Source: Fidelibacterota bacterium (GTDB lineage: Bacteria; Fidelibacterota; Fidelibacteria; Fidelibacterales; Fidelibacteraceae). Taken from it: a stretch of 5,549 nucleotides of DNA. Of this stretch, positions 1 through 5,416 are shown one piece after another. Position 1 is the first letter of the stretch. Every line of letters begins with the position of its first letter. The notes below the pieces were generated by a model, which saw only the letters and a program-made list of their open reading frames with translations, made no database searches and was not told the DNA's origin. The stretch spans positions 1 to 5,549 of the forward strand of contig DAOVOB010000092.1 in NCBI GenBank assembly GCA_030629925.1, given 5' to 3'. The translations under genes were made by a program, and so were the position numbers.

Positions 1-37
1 GAAACTATAGGTGTGAATTGTGCGGATTGGACTACCT

Positions 38-98
38 GCGTAATGCGTAACTCGTAACTTGTGACTCGTAGGTAACGGGTTACGTTAAATGATTTACG
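38..98. repeat. degenerate heptanucleotide tandem repeat (unit TCGTAAC)
   Basis: Five consecutive 7-base units run from 38 to 72: GCGTAAT, GCGTAAC, TCGTAAC, TTGTGAC, TCGTAGG. After a turn-around at 72-83 (GTAAC-GG-GTTAC) the motif continues in reverse-complement form, as GGTTACG at 78-84 and ATTTACG at 92-98. GATTTACG also occurs twice, at 91-98 and 108-115. The block is non-coding and lies about 100 bases before pepD. It resembles the short tandemly repeated repetitive (STRR) heptamers known from filamentous cyanobacteria in period only; no relationship is implied. Function unknown. Confidence 0.6.
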
Positions 99-134
99 GC
101 GCGTTTCGATTTACGCGTCACGAATTATTTCTTT

Positions 135-146
135 TTACAATTGTAA
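135..146. promoter_or_regulatory. 12-base palindrome upstream of pepD
   Basis: TTACAATTGTAA is a perfect palindrome 48 bases before the pepD start, in the AT-rich leader where a promoter would be expected. TTTACA at 134-139 resembles a -35 box, but no good -10 box lies at the right distance, so no promoter is called. The site could be a small operator or chance in AT-rich DNA. A permuted palindrome, TTGTAATTACAA, occurs at 4222-4233 after kdsC. Confidence 0.2.
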
Positions 147-194
147 TACTCGTAAGCTTCATTTATCTTTAGGTCATAAAAATCAGGTGAAAAA

Positions 195-1634
195 ATGGAT
201 AAAATTACGCAGAAAATACTCGACATTTTTGAACAGATTTCACAGGTCCCCCGACAGTCAAAGCATGAAGAAGCCATTTCGGCTTGGTTGCTTAATTGGG
301 CCCAAGAAAGAAATATTGAAGTTACTCGTGATGAAGTGCTTAATGTGTTCATGAATATCCCGGCAACTCCCGGTTATGAGAACCATCCCGTTATTACGCT
401 ACAAGGTCATATGGACATGGTCTGTGAAAAAACAACTGACTCGGATCATGACTTCCAAAAAGATCCCATTGAATTTGTTTTTAAGGGTGACTGGCTTTAT
501 GCCAATAAGACCACTCTAGGGGCTGATAACGGTATTGCGCTCGCTTATGCTATGGCTATTGTTGAATCCGATGTTCCGCATCCCGAATTAGAATTATTAT
601 TTACCGTCGATGAAGAAACCGGTTTGACCGGAGCTGTTGCTCTAAAAGAAAATTCCTTGAAAGGTAAGATCCTCATCAATATCGATTCTGAAGATGAAGG
701 TGTCTTTACTATTGGATGTTGCGGTGGTGTGGATACTAAAGTCTGGTTCCCTCTTGAATATACAGATGTTCTATATCCGACTTTTAAACTCACTGTCGGC
801 GGCGCTTTTGGTGGCCACAGCGGTGGTGATATTGTGAAACATCGTGCAAACGCCAATAAATTACTGGTTCGCACATTGTGGGCCTTGCATGAAAATACAT
901 CAATGCAATTGATCGCTATTCATGGCGGAACAGCGCATAATGCCATACCGCGCGATTCTGAAGCAGTCATTGCCATCCCTGCAGAAGAAAAGAAAAAAGC
1001 GGATGAGATCGTAGCCGCAATGCTTGCGACTTTCCAAAACGAATACAAAGGCTTTGAAGAAAATCTCTTTGGAAAACTTGAAGTTCTTGAAGCAAAAGAG
1101 AAAGCTATCAAAGCTGAATTGGCTGACCGTGTATTACGTTTCATGATAGCATTCCCGAATGGTATCGAAGAACTGGATCCCTCGGTTCATAATGGTGGTC
1201 CATTGCTGGCTGAAACATCAAATAACTTCGCGGTTATCCGGACAGAAGATGATGTGATCAGGATTTTATCCAGCCAACGTTCTCAAGTTATGTCTTCTCG
1301 AAATATGTTGACGCAGAAAATCGAGATGCTTGCGCATCTTGCCGGCGCCGAATATGAAAGTGGCAACGGTTATTCATCTTGGCAACCCAATTGGAATTCT
1401 GCACTTCTTGCCGCGAGCAAAAAAGTCTATACAAAATTATTTGGTAAAAATGCCGAGGTCAATGTGATCCACGGTGGTTTGGAATGCGGTGTGATTGGTG
1501 CGAAGCATGAAGGCATGGATATGATCTCACTGGGTCCGACCATTGAAAATCCTCATTCACCGGATGAACGCATGTATGTTCCCTCTATCAAAAAGGTCTG
1601 GGACCTTCTAGTAGAACTATTAGTAACTTTATAA
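195..1634 (+). CDS. pepD: aminoacyl-histidine dipeptidase (PepD, M20 family)
   Basis: Cytosolic di-zinc peptidase of the M20 family that hydrolyses Xaa-His dipeptides such as carnosine and other dipeptides, as part of peptide recycling. The 479-residue length is close to that of E. coli PepD. All family metal and catalytic residues are visible: H72 and D74 in QGHMDM, bridging D111 in GADNG, catalytic E140 followed by metal-binding E141 in TVDEETG, D164 in NIDSED, and H454 in ENPHSPDE. The GGHSGGDI motif (residues 206-213) and AHNAIPRD (247-254) belong to the lid/dimerisation domain inserted between the two parts of the catalytic domain. The start is supported by AGGTGA at 185-190, four bases before ATG. 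gatC follows after 19 bases on the same strand, so the two are probably co-transcribed. No truncation or missing residue is seen. Family assignment is secure; the physiological substrate is inferred. Confidence 0.95.
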   Translation: MDKITQKILDIFEQISQVPRQSKHEEAISAWLLNWAQERNIEVTRDEVLNVFMNIPATPGYENHPVITLQGHMDMVCEKTTDSDHDFQKDPIEFVFKGDWLYANKTTLGADNGIALAYAMAIVESDVPHPELELLFTVDEETGLTGAVALKENSLKGKILINIDSEDEGVFTIGCCGGVDTKVWFPLEYTDVLYPTFKLTVGGAFGGHSGGDIVKHRANANKLLVRTLWALHENTSMQLIAIHGGTAHNAIPRDSEAVIAIPAEEKKKADEIVAAMLATFQNEYKGFEENLFGKLEVLEAKEKAIKAELADRVLRFMIAFPNGIEELDPSVHNGGPLLAETSNNFAVIRTEDDVIRILSSQRSQVMSSRNMLTQKIEMLAHLAGAEYESGNGYSSWQPNWNSALLAASKKVYTKLFGKNAEVNVIHGGLECGVIGAKHEGMDMISLGPTIENPHSPDERMYVPSIKKVWDLLVELLVTL

Positions 1635-1653
1635 AATCAACTAAGGAAAGTTC

Positions 1654-1944
1654 ATGGCTATATCACATGATGAAGTGAAATATATTGCCGGTTTAGCGCG
1701 TTTGACCTTAACCGATGAAGAGATCAATCTATATGCTCAACAATTGAACGATATTCTTGGATATATAGACCAATTAAACGAACTTGATGTGGACAATGTG
1801 GAGCCCATGAGTCATGTGTTTGATATTATCAATGTCATGCGGGAAGATAAACACCTCCCTTCACTAACCCGGGAAGAGGTGATGGCGAATGCCCCCGATC
1901 ATGACAATATACATTTCAAGGTACCCCGGGTGGTTAAAGGATAA
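1654..1944 (+). CDS. gatC: Asp-tRNA(Asn)/Glu-tRNA(Gln) amidotransferase subunit C
   Basis: Small subunit of the GatCAB complex, which converts misacylated Glu-tRNA(Gln) and/or Asp-tRNA(Asn) to the correct amide form. GatC wraps around GatA and stabilises the GatA-GatB contact. At 96 residues the length is normal. Family landmarks are present: the N-terminal VKYIAGLARLTLTDEE helix region (residues 8-23), QLNDILGYIDQL (30-41), VEPMSHV (49-55), the N-V-M-R-E-D-K segment (60-66), and the C-terminal FKVPRVV tail (88-94). The start is supported by AAGGA at 1643-1647. gatA and gatB are not in this window, so gatC is separated from its partners and sits between pepD and pyrG instead. Its stop codon overlaps the pyrG SD site, which suggests translational coupling. 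Confidence 0.95.
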   Translation: MAISHDEVKYIAGLARLTLTDEEINLYAQQLNDILGYIDQLNELDVDNVEPMSHVFDIINVMREDKHLPSLTREEVMANAPDHDNIHFKVPRVVKG

Positions 1945-1948
1945 GGAG
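1943..1948 (+). promoter_or_regulatory. pyrG ribosome binding site overlapping the gatC stop
   Basis: AAGGAG ends six bases before the ATG at 1955 and shares two bases with the gatC TAA (1942-1944). It fixes the pyrG start at 1955. The open frame extends 66 bases further upstream to an ATG at 1889, but that ATG lies inside gatC and would add 22 residues unlike any CTP synthase N-terminus. Confidence 0.85.
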
Positions 1949-1954
1949 TCTCCC

Positions 1955-3601
1955 ATGGCAACAGATGTTAAAGACCCGGGATCAACCCGTTATATTTTTG
2001 TAACAGGTGGTGTGATCTCCGGTCTCGGAAAGGGTATTACCTCGGCTTCTATCGGGTATCTGTTGAAAGCGGCGGGTTATAAAGTTACCATTCAAAAATT
2101 TGATCCTTATCTAAATGTTGATCCCGGTACCATGAGTCCGACTCAGCATGGCGAAGTCTATGTCACAGATGACGGTGCGGAAACCGATCTGGATCTCGGA
2201 CATTATGAACGTTTTCTCGATATCTCAATGTCCAAGAAGAATAACGCGACAGCCGGTCAGGTATATAGCACTGTGCTGGAAGCCGAACGTCGCGGTGAAT
2301 ATCTTGGACGAACCGTTCAGGTCATTCCTCATATCACCAATGAGATCATGCGTAGATTTACCGCTATTCTTGATAACGACGATTTCGATATTGTCATTAC
2401 GGAAGTCGGTGGTACGGTCGGTGATATCGAAAGTTTGCCATTCCTTGAAGCCATTCGTCAGTTTGAAAACACACTACATTATCATGAACACATGAATATT
2501 CATGTGACATTACTTCCTTATGTAGACTCATCCGAAGAAATAAAAACCAAACCCACACAGCATTCCGTACAGAAAATGCGCGAGATCGGTTTGGCTCCGG
2601 ACATGATCATGTGCCGTACCGGAAAAGTCGGTATTGACAAAAGTGCTCGCGATAAGATCGCACTATTCTGTAATGTGCGTCCCTCGGGAGTTATTGATAT
2701 GCCCGATGCAGAAACTATTTACGAGATCCCGCTCATATTTAAAAAACAAGATGTTTATACGGCCATTGCAACTCACTTAAGATTGGGTAATGAACAAAAT
2801 CCTGTTTTAAGAAAATTGAGAACCATGGTCAATCATATCAAAGACCCCAAGCATTCTGTTAATGTAGGTATCGTAGGCAAATACACCGACATGAAAGATT
2901 CTTATAAGAGTATTACAGAATCTTTTATTCATGCGGGAGCCGAGAACAACACTCGCGTGAATCTGACTTGGATCGAAGCTGAAGATCTTGAAAAAATGGA
3001 CAATAGAGAACGCAATAAGACATTTAAGCCATTAGACGGTTTTCTCGTCCCCGGTGGCTTTGGAAAAAGAGGCATTGAAGGAAAAATATTGGCTGCAAAA
3101 TATGCCCGCAAAAAGAATGTACCATTTTTTGGCATTTGTCTCGGCATGCAGATCGCGGTTATTGAATATGCTAGAAATGTTCTTAAATTAAAAGATGCCA
3201 ATTCAACGGAATTCAATGCAAAGACAGCTTGTCCTGTTATTGATATGATGGAAGAACAGAAAAAGGTTACCAATCTGGGTGGTACCATGCGTTTAGGTGC
3301 TTTTGATTGTGAATTGACAAATAATACAAAAATAAAAAAAGCTTATCGATCAGCTAAAATATCCGAGCGACATCGTCATCGTTATGAAGTGAATAATGAA
3401 TACAGAGATGATTTGCAAAAAGCAGGTTTGAATATTGTGGGTATAAACAAAGCTCATGATCTGATTGAATGCATAGAATTACCTGAACACCCCTGGTTTG
3501 TTGGTGTGCAATTCCACCCCGAATTGAAGTCCCGTGCTGTTAAAGCGCATCCTCTTTTCCGTGAATTCATTTCGGCCATCCTGAAGGAAAAGGAACTTTA
3601 A
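1955..3601 (+). CDS. pyrG: CTP synthase (glutamine-hydrolysing)
   Basis: Cytosolic enzyme making CTP from UTP, ATP and glutamine, the last step of pyrimidine ribonucleotide synthesis. It has 548 residues from the ATG at 1955; E. coli PyrG has 545. The N-terminal synthetase domain opens with FVTGGVISGLGKG (residues 15-27, ATP-binding loop), then KFDPYLNVDPGTMSP (48-62) and DDGAETDLDLGHYERF (72-87). TEVGGTVGDIES (149-160) completes the domain core. The class I glutamine amidotransferase domain follows from about 300: VPGGFGKRG (365-373), nucleophile C395 in FFGICLGMQ, and H521 with E523 in QFHPE, giving the full Cys-His-Glu triad. The gene starts ten bases after gatC and overlaps kdsC by one base, so it is very likely in an operon with both. 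Its CTP would feed KdsB, which acts after KdsC, making the pyrG-kdsC pairing sensible for LPS synthesis (inference). Confidence 0.98.
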   Translation: MATDVKDPGSTRYIFVTGGVISGLGKGITSASIGYLLKAAGYKVTIQKFDPYLNVDPGTMSPTQHGEVYVTDDGAETDLDLGHYERFLDISMSKKNNATAGQVYSTVLEAERRGEYLGRTVQVIPHITNEIMRRFTAILDNDDFDIVITEVGGTVGDIESLPFLEAIRQFENTLHYHEHMNIHVTLLPYVDSSEEIKTKPTQHSVQKMREIGLAPDMIMCRTGKVGIDKSARDKIALFCNVRPSGVIDMPDAETIYEIPLIFKKQDVYTAIATHLRLGNEQNPVLRKLRTMVNHIKDPKHSVNVGIVGKYTDMKDSYKSITESFIHAGAENNTRVNLTWIEAEDLEKMDNRERNKTFKPLDGFLVPGGFGKRGIEGKILAAKYARKKNVPFFGICLGMQIAVIEYARNVLKLKDANSTEFNAKTACPVIDMMEEQKKVTNLGGTMRLGAFDCELTNNTKIKKAYRSAKISERHRHRYEVNNEYRDDLQKAGLNIVGINKAHDLIECIELPEHPWFVGVQFHPELKSRAVKAHPLFREFISAILKEKEL

Positions 3602-4137
3602 TGACTGCTGCTTTTAAACAAAAACTCAAGAATATTAAACTCATTGCCACAGATGTGGATGGCGTGCTGACCGATGGCTCATTTTATATAGGCTCAGGTT
3701 CGGAAATGAAGCGTTTTCATTCCAATGACGGACTGGGTTTTGTTTTATTAAGATTACTTGACTTCCCGGTTGCCATTATTTCCGGACGTTTTTCTGAAGC
3801 TACCATAGCTCGTACACGTGCCCTGAAAATTCCCGATAACTTGGTATTCCAAGATAGCTATATTAAAATCGGCGCATTTGAAACACTCAAAGAACGCTTT
3901 TCTCTGGAAGACCATGAGATCGCCTATATGGGTGATGATTATATCGATACACCGATCTTAAAACGCTGCGGGGTAGCCTTTGCTCCGGCGAACGCCATAG
4001 AAGAAGTTAAGAGCATGGTCGATCATGTCACGCTTACTCCGGGTGGATCGGGTGCTTTTAGAGAAATGGTGGATATGATCCTTCGGGCTCAAGGAAGTTT
4101 TGATCAAGCTATAGATAAACTTCATGGGCTCTATTAA
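3601..4137 (+). CDS. kdsC: 3-deoxy-D-manno-octulosonate-8-phosphate phosphatase (HAD family)
   Basis: Magnesium-dependent HAD-superfamily phosphatase that removes phosphate from Kdo-8-phosphate to give free Kdo for the LPS inner core; cytosolic, normally a tetramer. The 178-residue, cap-less form is typical. Motifs: DVDGVLTDG (residues 18-26) with nucleophile D18 and acid/base D20; SGR at 61-63 (motif II); K89 in YIKIGAF (motif III); GDDYID at 111-116 with metal ligands D112/D113; and the C-terminal GGSGAFRE signature (148-155) of the KdsC group. The start overlaps the pyrG stop as TAATG, with AAGGA at 3590-3594 as SD. Related enzymes act on other sialic-acid-like nonulosonate phosphates, but lptC and lptB next door favour Kdo. 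kdsA, kdsB and kdsD are not in the window. Confidence 0.92.
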   Translation: MTAAFKQKLKNIKLIATDVDGVLTDGSFYIGSGSEMKRFHSNDGLGFVLLRLLDFPVAIISGRFSEATIARTRALKIPDNLVFQDSYIKIGAFETLKERFSLEDHEIAYMGDDYIDTPILKRCGVAFAPANAIEEVKSMVDHVTLTPGGSGAFREMVDMILRAQGSFDQAIDKLHGLY

Positions 4138-4138
4138 G

Positions 4139-4182
4139 AAGCCAGAAGCTAGAATTCAGAAGCCAGAATAATCAACCAGAAG
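4139..4182. repeat. degenerate heptanucleotide tandem repeat (unit AAGCCAG)
   Basis: Immediately after the kdsC stop the sequence reads AAGCCAG, AAGCTAG, AATTCAG, AAGCCAG, AATAATC, AACCAG, AAG: about six units with a 7-base period, the sixth one base short. The first and fourth copies are identical, 21 bases apart. Non-coding, with a different unit sequence from the array at 38-98 but the same period. Function unknown. Confidence 0.6.
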
Positions 4183-4192
4183 AAAAACATCA

Positions 4193-4220
4193 CGTCATCC
4201 CGGACTGGATCCGGGATCTC
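4193..4220. repeat. 28-base hairpin repeat, GC-rich copy, possible kdsC terminator
   Basis: The unit begins CGTCATCC and ends GGATCTC. Its core is the stem ATCCCGGA / TCCGGGAT (8 bp, loop CTGGA, 4197-4217). It has the same length and layout as the two copies at 5015-5042 and 5178-5205. Four of its six differences from them form two compensating base-pair swaps in the stem; the other two are in the loop. The stem is followed by CTCTTTG, only a weak T-run, so it could help end the pepD-kdsC transcript but is not a classic intrinsic terminator. It resembles palindromic REP-like elements reported in many bacterial genomes. Confidence 0.65.
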
Positions 4221-4237
4221 TTTGTAATTACAATTCA

Positions 4238-4268
4238 CAATGATATTTAAGAAGACCCAAATATCTTG
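4238..4268. other. AT-rich stem-loop between kdsC and lptC
   Basis: GATATTT (4242-4248) pairs with AAATATC (4259-4265) across a 10-base loop. With one bulged T at 4241 the stem extends by CAA/TTG. It is AT-rich and of low stability; its role is unknown and it may be chance. Confidence 0.25.
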
Positions 4269-4282
4269 TCTGTGATAATACC

Positions 4283-4359
4283 ATTGGTATTCATCCTTAA
4301 CTGTTCATTGTTAACTTTTAATTGAATTGTCATTTATCCTCTGTCAATTGTCAATTGAA
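4283..4359. repeat. degenerate heptanucleotide repeat (units TTAATTG and AATTGTC)
   Basis: Two adjoining blocks share a 7-base period. The first reads ATTGGTA, TTCATCC, TTAACTG, TTCATTG, TTAACTT, TTAATTG (4283-4324). The second reads AATTGTC, ATTTATC, CTCTGTC, AATTGTC, AATTGAA (4325-4359), shifted by two bases in register. AATTGTC occurs twice exactly. The array ends about 40 bases before the lptC start. It is the third heptad array in the window, each with its own unit. Function unknown. Confidence 0.5.
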
Positions 4360-4364
4360 TAGTT

Positions 4365-4391
4365 TTGCCTTTTGACCATTAAAAGTATATT
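4365..4391 (+). promoter_or_regulatory. candidate lptC promoter, possibly giving a leaderless mRNA
   Basis: TATATT (4386-4391) matches a sigma-70 -10 box in five of six bases. TTGCCT (4365-4370) matches a -35 box in four of six, with a short 15-base spacer; TATTTT at 4388-4393 would give 17. Either -10 box would place the transcription start at or within a few bases of the ATG at 4399. That fits the absence of an SD site there. Weak evidence in AT-rich DNA. Confidence 0.3.
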
Positions 4392-4398
4392 TTAACAC

Positions 4399-4923
4399 AT
4401 GAGAAAAATATTCTATGTCGTGGTAATTATATTCTTTATCGCTTGCACCAAAACCGGTGATTATTCCACTTTACCCGATGGCCGGGTTCCGGATCAGGAA
4501 ATTTGGAATGCTGTGATTACGGTCACCCGAAGCGGTGAAACTGAGAGTAGAATTTTTGCCACCCATATCGTTCAATATCCTAATTCAAATGATATGATCA
4601 TCAGCGATAGTATGAGAATTGATTTCTATAGGGATGGTTTGCACGAATCTTACCTTACTGCTGACAGTGGCCTGGTAAATGATAAAAGTGATAATATTGT
4701 CGCCATAGGCAATGTTGTTATGGTATCGGATAGTGGTTTTACGGCTTATACAGACAGTGTATTCTTTATTAACGATAGCAATAAAGTTTATACCAACAGC
4801 GCTATTCAGATCTTTTCCAAAGAAGATACACTTTACGGCACAAATTTTGTTTCGGACACAAAATTTGAGAATTGGACGATCTTTAACCCGCTCGGGAAGA
4901 CATCCCGGGAATTTGTTAAATAA
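4399..4923 (+). CDS. lptC: LptC-like LPS export lipoprotein
   Basis: Probable periplasmic LptC component of the Lpt machine, which passes LPS from the LptBFG transporter towards LptA and the outer membrane. The 174-residue protein opens with a lipoprotein signal: R2-K3, a hydrophobic stretch from I4 to A15, and FFIAC with lipidated C16; F at -3 is less usual than L. The rest is polar and beta-rich, with alternating segments such as MRIDFYRDG, LTADSGLV and IVAIGNVVMVS. This is the LptC/OstA pattern of strands describing substrate gain or loss. E. coli LptC is anchored by a transmembrane helix; a lipid anchor is the variant seen in other phyla. The start is forced by an in-frame TAA at 4393-4395; no SD is visible, unlike the four genes upstream. 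Position between kdsC and lptB supports the call. An LptA/OstA-like role is a less likely alternative. Confidence 0.75.
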   Translation: MRKIFYVVVIIFFIACTKTGDYSTLPDGRVPDQEIWNAVITVTRSGETESRIFATHIVQYPNSNDMIISDSMRIDFYRDGLHESYLTADSGLVNDKSDNIVAIGNVVMVSDSGFTAYTDSVFFINDSNKVYTNSAIQIFSKEDTLYGTNFVSDTKFENWTIFNPLGKTSREFVK

Positions 4924-4933
4924 ATTCAACAAC

Positions 4934-4998
4934 TGTCATCCTGAACGAAGTCCCACGTAGCTTTAGCGAAGTGGAGCGCAGTGAAGGATCTATTCATG
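4934..4998 (+). repeat. outer repeat unit, left copy
   Basis: This 65-base unit begins TGTCATCCTGA and ends GAAGGATCTATTCATG. The outer ATCCT / AGGAT can pair, and the middle (CCAC at 4953-4956 with GTGG at 4971-4974) forms a weak inner stem. The right copy at 5245-5300 shares both ends exactly but has a different middle. Starts ten bases after the lptC stop. Confidence 0.6.
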
Positions 4999-5014
4999 TA
5001 ACAGAAAAATATCG

Positions 5015-5042
5015 CGTCATCCTGAACTTGTTTCAGGATCTC
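5015..5042 (+). repeat. 28-base hairpin repeat, inner left copy
   Basis: The unit has the stem ATCCTGAA / TTCAGGAT (5019-5026 with 5032-5039) and loop CTTGT. It is the exact reverse complement of 5178-5205 and a diverged relative of 4193-4220. Confidence 0.75.
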
Positions 5043-5050
5043 TCTGTAAA

Positions 5051-5066
5051 TGTGATGCAAATCACT
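5051..5066. promoter_or_regulatory. Crp/Fnr-type dyad 1
   Basis: TGTGATGCAAATCACT contains TGTGA-N6-TCACT, nine of ten bases of the E. coli CRP half-site consensus TGTGA-N6-TCACA. It lies eight bases after the inner left hairpin repeat and about 360 bases before lptB, far for direct activation. It may be part of the repeat rather than a working operator. Confidence 0.3.
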
Positions 5067-5177
5067 GACAAAAACCGTAGAATTTATTAAATTAACCTAT
5101 GGAAATCTCTTACGTTTGTATTTTAAGAAAAGTATTGGATCATCTTCCGGAATATTACAGAAAGCCATGACAACAAT

Positions 5178-5205
5178 GAGATCCTGAAACAAGTTCAGGA
5201 TGACG
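5178..5205 (-). repeat. 28-base hairpin repeat, inner right (inverted) copy
   Basis: Perfect 28-base reverse complement of 5015-5042, 135 bases away. Such identity in non-coding DNA suggests a recent duplication, gene conversion or selection on sequence. Confidence 0.75.
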
Positions 5206-5212
5206 TAAAATG

Positions 5213-5228
5213 TGTGATGTACATCACT
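5213..5228. promoter_or_regulatory. Crp/Fnr-type dyad 2
   Basis: TGTGATGTACATCACT holds the perfect 14-base palindrome GTGATGTACATCAC (5214-5227) and matches TGTGA-N6-TCACA in nine of ten bases. It equals dyad 1 at 14 of 16 positions and follows the second hairpin repeat by seven bases. It is centred about 196 bases before the lptB ATG. Confidence 0.35.
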
Positions 5229-5244
5229 AAATATATTTCCATCT

Positions 5245-5300
5245 CATGAATAGATCCTTCGACTACTCCCGATATTCATCGGGATCCGCTCAGGATGACA
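5245..5300 (-). repeat. outer repeat unit, right (inverted) copy
   Basis: Inverted counterpart of 4934-4998, 56 bases long. It carries a strong internal hairpin, TCCCGAT / ATCGGGA with loop ATTC (5267-5284), where the left copy has unrelated sequence. Conserved ends with a replaced middle suggest the ends define the element. Confidence 0.6.
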
Positions 5301-5312
5301 ATACTAATGATA

Positions 5313-5328
5313 TGTGACCCCTCTCACA
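5313..5328. promoter_or_regulatory. Crp/Fnr-type dyad 3 upstream of lptB
   Basis: TGTGACCCCTCTCACA is a perfect TGTGA-N6-TCACA match, the CRP consensus half-sites with standard spacing. It lies outside the inverted repeat, centred about 96 bases before the lptB ATG, a sensible place for an operator. No clear -35/-10 pair was found in 5329-5416, so the regulated promoter is not located. Confidence 0.45.
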
Positions 5329-5416
5329 ATCCTGATTAATATGTTTTATTCTTCTTCCAAACATCGTATTTTTATTTGATGTAAAATTAATGAAGACATC
5401 AATAGGTAACACAGAA

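Larger units (their letters stand above)
4934..5300. repeat. 367-base nested inverted-repeat structure (BIME/MITE-like)
   Basis: Three perfect inverted matches nest inside each other: TGTCATCCTGA (4934-4944) with 5290-5300 (11 bp), a 16-base match 4983-4998 with 5245-5260, and a 28-base match 5015-5042 with 5178-5205. The order is outer unit, inner unit, spacer (5043-5177), inner unit inverted, outer unit inverted. It fills most of the gap between lptC and lptB. No transposase is encoded inside. The layout resembles paired REP elements (BIMEs) or a miniature non-autonomous element. No target-site duplication is evident at the edges. Confidence 0.7.

Noticed and set aside
545..1144. Reverse-strand open frames within pepD
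   Set aside because: They lie antisense to a complete, motif-bearing pepD, show no family motifs and have no independent support; shadows of the real gene.
1889..1954. Upstream extension of the pyrG frame to an ATG at 1889
   Set aside because: It lies inside gatC, has no suitable SD, and adds 22 residues not seen in CTP synthases. The ATG at 1955 has AAGGAG six bases upstream and starts like the family.
2929..3288. 119-codon reverse-strand frame within pyrG
   Set aside because: Antisense to the conserved glutaminase domain of pyrG; low-complexity translation without motifs.
4585..4960. Overlapping frames on both strands across lptC
   Set aside because: Neither has an SD site or recognisable domain. 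The forward one runs into the repeat DNA after lptC, and the lptC frame has a signal peptide and family pattern.
4934..5042. Intrinsic terminator after lptC
   Set aside because: The hairpins present are not followed by a run of Ts, so a classic Rho-independent terminator cannot be claimed.
5099..5170. 23-codon open frame in the spacer of the inverted repeat (begins MEISYVCILRKV)
   Set aside because: No SD site, no recognised similarity, and a length expected by chance. It lies between the two inner hairpins, so it is worth recording but not calling as a gene.
4934..5300. CRISPR array
   Set aside because: The repeats are inverted pairs with unequal spacing rather than regularly spaced direct repeats, and no cas gene is nearby.
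4924..5416. A hidden or frameshifted lptA between lptC and lptB
   Set aside because: No frame on either strand shows OstA-like strands or useful length, and most of the interval is accounted for by the repeat block.
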